A stretch of DNA of 64,000 nucleotides, taken from assembly GCA_963761035.1 (NCBI GenBank), contig CAVXFH010000002.1:186001-250000 (forward strand), written 5' to 3'. Shown here one piece after another: positions 9,192 to 16,731 of this stretch; position 1 is the stretch's first letter, and every line of letters starts with the position of its first letter. A program made the position numbers and the translations under genes. A model generated the notes under the pieces. That model ran no database searches and was not told the origin of the DNA. It saw only the letters and a list, made by a program, of their open reading frames with translations. The stretch comes from JARRQJ01 sp963761035 (GTDB taxonomy: Bacteria; Pseudomonadota; Gammaproteobacteria; DRLM01).

Positions 9192-9877
9192 TGCATAGCC
9201 TTTAGTCGTCCCGCCTCCAACTCCAAGCGGCGGCTGCAACGCTGCGCCAGGGATTCATCGTGGGTCACCAATACCAGCGTCGTCCGATGCTCACTGTTCA
9301 TGGTAAACAACAATTCGATGATGCGTTGGCCCGTAGCACTGTCAAGATTACCGGTAGGCTCGTCGACGAACAACAATCTGGGTTGCGGGGCGAAGGCGCG
9401 GGCCAAGGCCACTCGTTGTTGTTCACCGCCGGAAAGCTGTTTTGGGTAGTGATGCAGGCGTTTCGCCAGCCCCACCCGCTCCAAAACTTCGCCGGCTACG
9501 CTCAGGGCATCGCCGCGGCAGGCAAGCTCCAGCGGCAACGCCACATTCTCCAGCGCGGTTAGATTGGGCAAGAGATGAAAGGCCTGAAACACGAAACCCA
9601 CCCGCGCGGCGCGCAGACGCGCACGCCCATCTTCATCCAGCACGGAAATCTCCACGCCGTCGAGAAAAATGCGGCCGCTGGTGGGCGTATCCATCCCCGC
9701 CAAAAGACCCAACAGGGTGGACTTGCCCGCGCCCGAAGCCCCAACCACCGCCACCGCCTCGCCGAAGAAGATGCTAAGATTGACATTCGTCAGAAGACTG
9801 AGCTGGCCTTCAGGGCTGGCGACTTGCTTATTCAAATTCTGAGTAACAATGACGGCCGACGACTGCGAATTCGACAT
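9188..9877 (-). CDS. ybbA: ABC transporter ATP-binding protein YbbA
   Basis: Cytoplasmic ATPase for the YbbP permease, of the LolD/MacB-type family. Walker A is GASGAGKST, the signature is LSGGEQQRVALARA, Walker B is LLFVDEPTGNLD and the switch histidine is in VLVTHDESLA. Length 229 aa matches E. coli YbbA (228 aa). I chose the ATG at 9877 because AGGAG lies eight bases upstream and the alignment start fits; a longer in-frame version would begin at 9940. The start codon lies in a CATG whose other strand is the tesA ATG (9876-9878), so no intergenic DNA separates the divergent genes. It overlaps ybbP by 4 bp (ATGA). Confidence 0.94.
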   Translation of the reverse strand: MSNSQSSAVIVTQNLNKQVASPEGQLSLLTNVNLSIFFGEAVAVVGASGAGKSTLLGLLAGMDTPTSGRIFLDGVEISVLDEDGRARLRAARVGFVFQAFHLLPNLTALENVALPLELACRGDALSVAGEVLERVGLAKRLHHYPKQLSGGEQQRVALARAFAPQPRLLFVDEPTGNLDSATGQRIIELLFTMNSEHRTTLVLVTHDESLAQRCSRRLELEAGRLKAMQ

Positions 9878-10484
9878 GCGGAAAATTCTCCTGTTAATCC
9901 TACTGCTGTGCCTGCCGCTTTCCAGCCTTGCCGCCACCACCGTGCTGGTGCTGGGAGACAGTTTAAGCGCCGCCTACGGTCTAGAGCAAAATCAGGGGTG
10001 GGTCAGCCTGCTGGAACGCCGTCTACACGCGCAGTACGGCGACTGTCGGGTGATTAACGCCAGTATCAGCGGCGAGACCAGCGCGGGTGGGCGCAGCCGC
10101 ATCGTCGCGTTGTTAAGCCGCCATCACCCCGACATCCTCATCGTGGAACTGGGCGCAAACGACGGTCTGCGCGGCCTGCCGCTCACGGAGATGTACAGCA
10201 ATCTCGACGCCATCATCAGCGCGGCGCAACACCATGCCGCCAAGGTGCTGCTGCTCGGAATGCGCCTGCCGCCCAACTACGGCCCAATCTATACCCGGGA
10301 ATTCCAAAATGTCTATCAGCGCCTGTCAGACAAACTTCACATCGCCTGGGTTCCATTTTTTCTGGCGGGGCTGGCGAAAGAAAGAAATCAATTCCAAGCC
10401 GACGGTCTCCATCCCGTCGCCGCGGGCCAAAGCATAATGCTCGATAATGTCTGGCCCGCATTAAAAGCTTTGCTGAAAAATTAA
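9876..10484 (+). CDS. tesA: Periplasmic multifunctional acyl-CoA thioesterase / lysophospholipase (GDSL family)
   Basis: SGNH/GDSL esterase. The signal peptide is residues 1-20 (MRK then leucine-rich, ending SLAA), then block I LVLGDSLSAAYG with Ser29, a block III-type ELGANDGLRG, and the C-terminal DGLHP with Asp176 and His179 completing the triad. Length 202 aa is near E. coli TesA (208). The ATG at 9876 is preferred to an in-frame ATG at 9849, because the longer form would put acidic residues before the signal peptide. No clear ribosome binding site precedes the ATG at 9876. Divergence from ybbA matches E. coli, but here the two start codons overlap in one CATG. Confidence 0.93.
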   Translation: MRKILLLILLLCLPLSSLAATTVLVLGDSLSAAYGLEQNQGWVSLLERRLHAQYGDCRVINASISGETSAGGRSRIVALLSRHHPDILIVELGANDGLRGLPLTEMYSNLDAIISAAQHHAAKVLLLGMRLPPNYGPIYTREFQNVYQRLSDKLHIAWVPFFLAGLAKERNQFQADGLHPVAAGQSIMLDNVWPALKALLKN

Positions 10485-10526
10485 ACGAATGCGGTAAATA
10501 GCTGAATAGTCGCTCAACCCGAATTC

Positions 10527-11546
10527 TTATAGTCCATAGCAACCACATACCAAATCACCAAAGATGGCCTCCACCCGCAACAAAATAGTAGGCGTGAAAT
10601 GGAAAGATTCGGATTCCGGCCAAGAGATCCCGGGCTGGACGTTGAAAAATAGCCATTCCCGGTGGATGCGCGTTCGCCAGGTGGCGCTGAGCGCATAGTT
10701 GGTTACATGAGAATTGGGTTGACTCTCGCCGTAAACGCTGGCTTGATACGACAAGGCATGATTATTATCGATGGGGTGAAAAAGGAATAGATCCTGTTCA
10801 AAATCGAACTGCTGATCATGATCGCTCCACAGCGCCTGGGTTCGCGAGCGTCCTAAGTAATAACTGCTGAATTTATAGTCGGCGTCAAACTGCGTACTTT
10901 CGCCCATACCGCTTTGCTCATACCAATATAGCGCTTCAGTCAGATGATATTGCCAATTCTGAATAGTTTGCATTCTGGAGACACGCACCCTGACGAAGGG
11001 CGGCAAGGAAAGGCCGTGAAATCTGAAACCCGCGTCGGTATTTATGTTCCAACGCGGAGTATCAGCTACTTGTACCTGAACCGCGGCGCCAAAATTATTC
11101 GGCACGTCGACGCGCGGAACATTTTTTTGGACGGGCACGGATGACGTCTGCACCTCGCCGGTGACGTCGGTATTGCTTTCAATCAGAATATGCAGGCGCC
11201 TTTCCAGCGCGGGCAACACTACCTTCGCTTGCAATTGGGGGTTGAAATTGCTTGAACCACCTTTTCCAAGAACGAGGTCACTGTAAAATCGCAAATAACT
11301 CTTGCGGGACTCTTGGAACACCCGCTCAGCGGCAAAATATCTATCCACTCTGGTCGAAAGGGTGACGAATTGGTCTGAAAGATAATTGCGGGGCTTATCG
11401 AGCCAATCGAAGAGGCTCTTCTCCTCGGCGGGCGGGAGCGGCGGCTCTTCATCTGCCATGCCCCGCAAAGGCAGCAACAGCACCACGGCAAATAACCATC
11501 CTGCCGCGAGGCGCGATATGACCTTGGTAATTAACATCCGGTGCAT
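10527..11546 (-). CDS. Exported beta-rich protein, probable outer-membrane barrel, unknown function
   Basis: I do not recognise the family. The 339-residue product has a signal peptide (residues ~1-31, ending GMADE), a proline/glutamate stretch, a helical region (~45-95), then a long run of alternating polar/hydrophobic segments rich in Tyr, Trp, Phe and Arg such as YLRFYSDLVL, WQYHLTEALYWYE, KFSSYYLGRS and ALSYQASVYGES. That pattern fits antiparallel beta strands of an outer-membrane barrel. The C-terminus (VCGCYGL) does not end in the usual terminal phenylalanine, which weakens the barrel idea. It starts 7 bp downstream of def and is probably cotranscribed with the def cluster. Start could also be the ATG at 11537. 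Confidence 0.6.
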   Translation of the reverse strand: MHRMLITKVISRLAAGWLFAVVLLLPLRGMADEEPPLPPAEEKSLFDWLDKPRNYLSDQFVTLSTRVDRYFAAERVFQESRKSYLRFYSDLVLGKGGSSNFNPQLQAKVVLPALERRLHILIESNTDVTGEVQTSSVPVQKNVPRVDVPNNFGAAVQVQVADTPRWNINTDAGFRFHGLSLPPFVRVRVSRMQTIQNWQYHLTEALYWYEQSGMGESTQFDADYKFSSYYLGRSRTQALWSDHDQQFDFEQDLFLFHPIDNNHALSYQASVYGESQPNSHVTNYALSATWRTRIHREWLFFNVQPGISWPESESFHFTPTILLRVEAIFGDLVCGCYGL

Positions 11547-11553
11547 TTTGGAT

Positions 11554-12054
11554 TTATTTGTACACTTTGCGCCGAAACAAATCGTTGCGGCGACTCACCA
11601 GACGATCGAGAAACAATAGTCCGTCAAGATGATCAATCTCGTGCTGCACGGCGCGGGCTTCGAAACCTTCACAACGATAATGCCGCTTTTCGCCGTATTC
11701 GTCGTAGGCCTCAAGCGTAATGCGCTCCGCGCGGATGACATTGCCGGTGAAATCGGGCACCGATAAACAACCCTCCCGCCCCACGGCGAAGCCTTGCCAC
11801 TGGGTGATATCGGGATTGATTAGCACCATGCGTCCGTTGTTGAGGTATTTAGGCTTGACGGAAATATCGACGATAACGATACGTAGACCCTTCCCAACCT
11901 GCGGCGCGGCGATACCCACTGCACCGGGACCCGCCAACCGCGTTTCCTCCAGATCTGAGATGAAAGCACGCAGGTTGACATCAAAATGCTCGGCAGGCTT
12001 TGCGATCTCCTCAAGGCGTGGATCGGGATAAGTCAGTATTTCCAATACCGCCAT
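11554..12054 (-). CDS. def: Peptide deformylase
   Basis: Removes the formyl group from the N-terminal methionine of new proteins; Fe(II)-type metallohydrolase. All three motifs are present: motif 1 as GAVGIAAPQ, motif 2 EGCLSVP with the metal-binding cysteine, and motif 3 HEIDHLDG with the two metal histidines and catalytic glutamate. Length 166 aa is standard. It sits between a GcvR-like gene (3 bp) and an exported protein gene (7 bp) rather than next to fmt, where the housekeeping copy often is, so it may be a second deformylase in this genome; that cannot be tested here. Confidence 0.95.
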   Translation of the reverse strand: MAVLEILTYPDPRLEEIAKPAEHFDVNLRAFISDLEETRLAGPGAVGIAAPQVGKGLRIVIVDISVKPKYLNNGRMVLINPDITQWQGFAVGREGCLSVPDFTGNVIRAERITLEAYDEYGEKRHYRCEGFEARAVQHEIDHLDGLLFLDRLVSRRNDLFRRKVYK

Positions 12055-12057
12055 GCA

Positions 12058-12582
12058 TTATCCCACCATGGTTTCGATGGGATTGAGTTTAGCTTCGATA
12101 CCTTCATCTTCCCGCACTACCGCCAAAGCCGAGCGCAAGGCCTCCATACCTTCGCGGGCCTGCCCTTCAATATGCATGATATAAATAGGCCGCTCCGCCG
12201 TGCCGCCCACGTCCGATTCCAGGTTGAGGATATGCAACCCCGCCCCCCACAACACGCCGGTAGTTTTAGCTACGATACCGGCGCGGTCGGCGCCAAACAC
12301 CGAGATGCGTACGTCCGGGACCATATGTTCATGTAAATGGCCTTCGATCTTGTCGATGTGCATGTGGAGATCCAGGGATTCGATCACGGGCTCCAAAACA
12401 GCTTGCAGGGATTTGAGCGTGCCGTCGTGTTGCACCATGAGCATGATGGTGAAATTGCCGCCCAGCCGCATCATGGAAGCCTCACCCAGATTGCAGCCGC
12501 CATCGAACAGGGCCGCGGTCACCCGGGCAACGATCCCCGGGCGGTCCTGTCCGACAACCGTCAGCATATACCAGCGTTTCAT
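12058..12582 (-). CDS. Double-ACT-domain protein, GcvR-like
   Basis: Two ACT domains in 174 residues: residues ~4-80 (LTVVGQDRPGIVARVTAAL) and ~90-165 (ISVFGADRAGIVAKTTGVL). This plan is that of GcvR, the antagonist of GcvA in glycine-cleavage control in E. coli, and of related amino-acid-sensing ACT proteins. No glycine cleavage genes are in the window, so the regulatory target is unknown. ATG start has a strong AGGAG eight bases upstream. The stop is 3 bp from def, indicating an operon. Confidence 0.8.
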   Translation of the reverse strand: MKRWYMLTVVGQDRPGIVARVTAALFDGGCNLGEASMMRLGGNFTIMLMVQHDGTLKSLQAVLEPVIESLDLHMHIDKIEGHLHEHMVPDVRISVFGADRAGIVAKTTGVLWGAGLHILNLESDVGGTAERPIYIMHIEGQAREGMEALRSALAVVREDEGIEAKLNPIETMVG

Positions 12583-12621
12583 TGCGATCTCCTACCCCAT
12601 CCCCTGGGCGGAATTATCTTC

Positions 12622-13407
12622 TCAATACAGTGAGCTGTCAGCAATATAAATCGTCACCACCCCCGCCGACATGAGGATGATCTGCTGTAAGGTAGCGGCA
12701 AGCTCCATGCGCCGGTGCAGACCCGGGATCAGATCGGCCACGGCCACATAGATAAAACTCGAGGCCGCTATCGCCAGGGCATAGGGCAGTAGATGCTGCA
12801 TGCCCTGCAGACCGTAATAGGCGATCAAAGCGCCGCCTAACGTGGCCAATCCCGATAACATGTTAAATACTAAGGCTTGCATGCGACTGAACCCGCTGTG
12901 CAACAACACCGCAAAATCTCCCAGTTCCTGAGGTATCTCGTGGGCCGCTACCGCAATAGCCGTTACCGCCCCGAGATGAATATCGGTGAGAAACGCCGCA
13001 CCGATCAGGATGCCGTCCACAAAATTATGCACGGTGTCGCCGATCATGACGATGGAGCCGGTCGCCTTGGTGGTGCGCCGATGATGATCCGCGGGATCGT
13101 GCGCCTCGCAGCGGTCGTCATGGCAATGACGCCACAACACCATTTTTTCCAGCAAAAAAAATACCAGAACGCCGAGCAATACCGTCAAGGTGATGGAATG
13201 CACTTCTTCCCCCTGTACACCTTCCAAGGCATGAGGCAGCAAAGCAAGAAACGCCGCTCCCAACAAGGAGCCAATGGCGAAACTGATGAAATGCGGCAAT
13301 AAACGGGTCCGTATTTGCTCAGGAAAAACCAAGAATATCGCGGCGACCAGCACGCTTAGCACACCGCCCAGCAGGCTGAATATAATAATCCAGGTTAGGA
13401 GACTCAT
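12622..13407 (-). CDS. ZIP-family divalent metal transporter
   Basis: Inner-membrane carrier of the ZIP (ZRT/IRT-like) family, importing Zn2+ or related cations. There are about eight TM segments; the metal-path signatures are HNFVDGILIGAAF in TM4 and HEIPQELGD in TM5. The cytoplasmic loop between TM3 and TM4 is histidine-rich (RHCHDDRCEAHDPADHHRR), typical for metal binding in ZIP proteins. Length 261 aa is normal for bacterial ZIP. Cation preference cannot be read from sequence. It is 39 bp upstream of the GcvR-like gene on the same strand. Confidence 0.9.
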   Translation of the reverse strand: MSLLTWIIIFSLLGGVLSVLVAAIFLVFPEQIRTRLLPHFISFAIGSLLGAAFLALLPHALEGVQGEEVHSITLTVLLGVLVFFLLEKMVLWRHCHDDRCEAHDPADHHRRTTKATGSIVMIGDTVHNFVDGILIGAAFLTDIHLGAVTAIAVAAHEIPQELGDFAVLLHSGFSRMQALVFNMLSGLATLGGALIAYYGLQGMQHLLPYALAIAASSFIYVAVADLIPGLHRRMELAATLQQIILMSAGVVTIYIADSSLY

Positions 13408-13449
13408 GGATATTCGTGAGGCGGATCTTTGACAGCGGGCAAGTCTACC

Positions 13450-14226
13450 CTATTCACCGGGTGTGTCCAGCCAAATCAAGCTCGCCATCCGGCCCGTTAC
13501 CCCGTCGCGGCGATAGGAATAAAATCGCGCCGTGTCGTTGAACGTACACCAATGGCCGCCGTAAACGCTGTCGACATGAACCCCGGCCAAACGCTGCCGC
13601 GCCAAGCTATATATATCCGCCAACCAACGCCCTGCGGCCGAAGGACGAAAGGCCGCCGCCGACGCCGGATCCGCGGCGATGAACGCGTTGCGCACCTCAT
13701 CCCCAACTTCGAAGGCTTCGGAACCGATGGCGGGACCCATCCACGCCAGTAATTGCGTGCCGGAACGACGCAACTCGCGCACTGCATTTTCGATGACGCC
13801 GCCTAACAAGCCCCGCCAACCGGCATGCACCGCGGCCACTCGCGTCCCGCCCTCATCGCATAGCAATAGCGGCAGACAATCGGCGGAAAGCACAGCGCAC
13901 ACCGTACCGCCTCGATCTGCATAACTCCCATCCCCCTTTGAACCCGGCTTGGCCATAATGGCGTTCACTACCGCCGTCCCATGGACTTGCTGCAGCCATG
14001 CCGGCATAGCGGGTAAATGCAAGGAATCAATCACGCGCCGGCGGTTCTCCGCCACATGCCTAATCCCATCGCCTACATGCTCCGCCAGATTCAACGAGGC
14101 ATAGGATCCTTCGCTAACGCCGCCGCGGCGGGTGGTGGTACAGGCGCGTACCCACGGCGGAGCAGGCCATTCCGGCACCAGCCATCCCTTACGTTCTATA
14201 TCAAACTCGGGAGGGTGCGTCGGCAC
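13450..14226 (-). CDS. pgeF: Peptidoglycan editing factor / polyphenol oxidase family protein (YfiH)
   Basis: Member of the multicopper-polyphenol-oxidase-like (DUF152) family; family members have been assigned purine nucleoside phosphorylase activity and, in E. coli, a role in keeping wrong amino acids out of peptidoglycan precursors. Signatures are VHGTAVV, ADCLPLLLCD, AVHAGWRGLLGGV, a GPAIG segment and a GGHWCTFND-type C-terminal block. The start is GTG at 14226, supported by GGAG seven bases upstream, and overlaps the end of rluD by 26 bp. The rluD-pgeF order matches E. coli rluD-yfiH. Confidence 0.93.
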   Translation of the reverse strand: MPTHPPEFDIERKGWLVPEWPAPPWVRACTTTRRGGVSEGSYASLNLAEHVGDGIRHVAENRRRVIDSLHLPAMPAWLQQVHGTAVVNAIMAKPGSKGDGSYADRGGTVCAVLSADCLPLLLCDEGGTRVAAVHAGWRGLLGGVIENAVRELRRSGTQLLAWMGPAIGSEAFEVGDEVRNAFIAADPASAAAFRPSAAGRWLADIYSLARQRLAGVHVDSVYGGHWCTFNDTARFYSYRRDGVTGRMASLIWLDTPGE

Positions 14227-15178
14227 GCAAAGTCTCCAACAATTGTCGCATGTCCGCCGGCAAAGGCGCTTCCCAATTAAGGGCCTCGCCGCTCTCGGGA
14301 TGGATCAGCCCCAATCCGCCTGCATGTAGGGCTTGGCGCTTGAAGCCTTGTAAAGCTTCCTGCATAGCGGCGCCACTATCGGCAGGCACGCGCAGTCGCC
14401 CGCCGTAGGTCTGATCACCGACCAGGGGATGATGGAGGTGCGCCATATGCACGCGGATCTGGTGGGTACGACCGGTCTCCAACCGCACCTTGATATAACT
14501 ATGGGCTCGAAAGCGTTCCAGCACCCGATAATGGCTGACGGCCTCCTTGCCTGCCCTCACCACCGCCATGCGGGTACGTTCCACGGGATGGCGGCCGATA
14601 GGCGCTTCAATTGTGCCGCCAGCGGTCATTATCCCCGCTACAATGGCAGCATATTCCCGTTTTACCGTACGAGCCCGCAACTGTTCCACCAAGCGCTTTT
14701 GCGCGAGCAAACTGCGCGCTACCACCAATAGACCGCTGGTGTCCTTATCCAAACGATGCACTACGCCGGCGCGGGGAATGTTGGCCAGCTCGGGGGCGTA
14801 ATGCAGCAAGGCATTGACCAGGGTCCCTTCGCGATTACCGGCGCCGGGATGCACCACTAAGTTCGGCGGTTTGTTGATTACGAGGATCGCGCTGTCCTGG
14901 TAAACGATAGCGAAAGGAATCTCCTGCTGTCGCCGCCAAGGCGTCTCCACCTCGATGGGAGCGGTCACGACGATACGCTCCCCACCCCGCACCGGGTCGC
15001 GTGGCCGCAGCGATTTCCCGTCCACGGTCACATGCCCGGCGAGCAACCACCGCTGCAAGCGTGTTCGTGAATAATCGGAAAATAATTCCGCCAACACTTG
15101 ATCCAGACGCCTTCCCGCCGCCTCGGGCGGCACGTTGGCCACGAGTTGATGAATATGCGTGCGATCCGCACCGGCCAC
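14201..15178 (-). CDS. rluD: 23S rRNA pseudouridine(1911/1915/1917) synthase
   Basis: Makes pseudouridines in helix 69 of 23S rRNA. An N-terminal S4 RNA-binding domain (residues ~20-70, LDQVLAELFSDYSRTRLQRW) precedes the RluA-type catalytic domain with VHRLDKDTSGLLVVAR, in which the aspartate of HRLDKDTSG is the nucleophile, and later RTHQIRVHMAHLHHPLVGD. Length 325 aa is typical. Start is GTG at 15178, preceded by AGGA nine bases upstream. It diverges from bamD, the arrangement also found in E. coli (rluD/yfiO). Confidence 0.96.
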   Translation of the reverse strand: MAGADRTHIHQLVANVPPEAAGRRLDQVLAELFSDYSRTRLQRWLLAGHVTVDGKSLRPRDPVRGGERIVVTAPIEVETPWRRQQEIPFAIVYQDSAILVINKPPNLVVHPGAGNREGTLVNALLHYAPELANIPRAGVVHRLDKDTSGLLVVARSLLAQKRLVEQLRARTVKREYAAIVAGIMTAGGTIEAPIGRHPVERTRMAVVRAGKEAVSHYRVLERFRAHSYIKVRLETGRTHQIRVHMAHLHHPLVGDQTYGGRLRVPADSGAAMQEALQGFKRQALHAGGLGLIHPESGEALNWEAPLPADMRQLLETLRADAPSRV

Positions 15179-15335
15179 TGTTTATATCCTGAAGGCAAAA
15201 ATGTAAGTATAATGCCGAACAACATTGCATCTCCATCGGCTTCGGCCCTATCAATGACAATCCAGCCCGCTTAGGGGTCCATCGAGATGAAAAATGGTGA
15301 AACCCGCTCTTGATCCAGGAATTGCAGCGATTACC

Positions 15336-16094
15336 ATGCGTCATCTCTTCGTTTTGATTTTATCGACCCTCACGCTCGGCGGGTGCGCGCTGTTCACCAA
15401 TCCCGCCGATAATCCCGACAAATGGTCGGCCGAAAAATATTATGCGGAGGCCAAAAAGGCGTTGAACGCGACCGACTATAAACTTGCCGTAGAGCGTTTC
15501 GAGGGACTGATCTCCCATCATCCCTTCGGTCCCTATGCGCAGCAGGCGCAATTGGATCTCGCCTATGCCTATTACAAATACAATGAAGCGGATTCAGCCA
15601 TCGCGGCGGCCGATCAATTTATCAAGCTCTATCCCCGCAATGAGCGGGTCGATTACGCCTATTACGTAAAAGGGCTGGCGCGCTTCCCGAAATCTGATTA
15701 TCTGGAAGATGTCTTTTCCCTGGATATGGCGCAGCGGGATTCGCGCGCGCTGCGCGAATCATTCCAATCTTTCTCGGAACTGGTCCAACGATTTCCCGAC
15801 AGCCCCTACGCGGCGGATTCCATCCAGCGCATGGTCTTTCTGCGTAATGCCCTCGCCCGCAATGAAATGTACGCCGCGGAATTTTATATGCGCAAGGGCG
15901 CGTATGCGGCAGCGGCCAACCGCGCCAAATACGTGGTGGACCACTACGATCGCTCTCCTTCGATCCCGGGGGCCTTATCACTCATGGCCACCGCATATGA
16001 TCATTTAGGGATGACGCATCTGGCACGAGATACGCGCCGCATCTTGGAACTCAATTTTCCTCAGCAATCCCGCGGCAAGGCGCTTGCCCGCTGA
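15336..16094 (+). CDS. bamD: Outer membrane assembly lipoprotein BamD
   Basis: Essential lipoprotein of the beta-barrel assembly machine that works with BamA. Signal peptide with lipobox LGGC puts the lipidated cysteine at residue 17; five TPR-like helical repeats follow, beginning AEKYYAEAKKALNATDYKLA and containing HHPFGPYAQQAQLDLAYAYYK, the most conserved BamD segment. Length 252 aa (E. coli 245). The ATG at 15336 is selected because it puts a normal lipoprotein signal first; an upstream in-frame start at 15294 would add 14 residues. Confidence 0.96.
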   Translation: MRHLFVLILSTLTLGGCALFTNPADNPDKWSAEKYYAEAKKALNATDYKLAVERFEGLISHHPFGPYAQQAQLDLAYAYYKYNEADSAIAAADQFIKLYPRNERVDYAYYVKGLARFPKSDYLEDVFSLDMAQRDSRALRESFQSFSELVQRFPDSPYAADSIQRMVFLRNALARNEMYAAEFYMRKGAYAAAANRAKYVVDHYDRSPSIPGALSLMATAYDHLGMTHLARDTRRILELNFPQQSRGKALAR

Positions 16095-16238
16095 TCCGGC
16101 TATATTGCCACTTAGCTGTACGGGGAAGTCGCTGAAGTAAATTAAACCGGCGATATCTCTTGCAAGTAACTCGGCACTCTTACTCGGAATCCGGCAACAA
16201 GGCGATACCTGCCCCGTCATCGTACCCCGCGAATCAGG

Positions 16239-16577
16239 CTAAATTGCGTCGTTGCCTTCCTCACCGGTGCGGATGCGCACCACCCGCTCTACGTTGCTGA
16301 CGAATATCTTGCCGTCGCCGATCTTGCCGGTACGGGCAGCTTGGGCGATGGCTTCCACCGCGCGCTCGACGTGATCGTCCTGCACCACCACTTCAATCTT
16401 GACCTTGGGCAGAAAATCCACCACATATTCCGCGCCGCGGTAAAGCTCGGTGTGGCCCTTCTGGCGACCGAAACCCTTTACTTCCGCCACGGTCATTCCG
16501 GTGACGCCGATCTCCGACAGGGCCTCGCGCACGTCGTCGAGCTTAAAGGGCTTGATGATCGCTTCCACTTTCTTCAT
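16239..16577 (-). CDS. glnB: Nitrogen regulatory protein P-II
   Basis: Trimeric signal protein sensing 2-oxoglutarate, ATP and ADP, controlling glutamine synthetase adenylylation and NtrB. The T-loop GHTELYRGAEY has Tyr51, the uridylylation site, and the C-terminal signature KIGDGKIFVSNVERVVRIRTGE is complete. Length 112 aa equals E. coli GlnB, which it resembles more than GlnK; no amtB follows. ATG with GGAGG eight to nine bases upstream. It lies 154 bp downstream of nadE in an AT-rich spacer that could hold its own promoter; I saw no sigma-54 site with correct GG-N10-GC spacing. Confidence 0.97.
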   Translation of the reverse strand: MKKVEAIIKPFKLDDVREALSEIGVTGMTVAEVKGFGRQKGHTELYRGAEYVVDFLPKVKIEVVVQDDHVERAVEAIAQAARTGKIGDGKIFVSNVERVVRIRTGEEGNDAI

Positions 16578-16731
16578 TTGTGTTTCCCCTCCGACAAAAA
16601 ATCCAGCGCTGTGGACACTAGCATATACAACTCTCCTTCGACACCCAAATCAGCGCCTGCCAGCAATTCTAACTAAGCCAAGCCATCGCGCTTATTATTA
16701 CCTATAATAATCAAATTATTAAAATAATAAA

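Noticed and set aside
16578..16731. Sigma-54 promoter for glnB
   Set aside because: TGGC and TTGC elements occur, but none has GG and GC separated by 10 bases.
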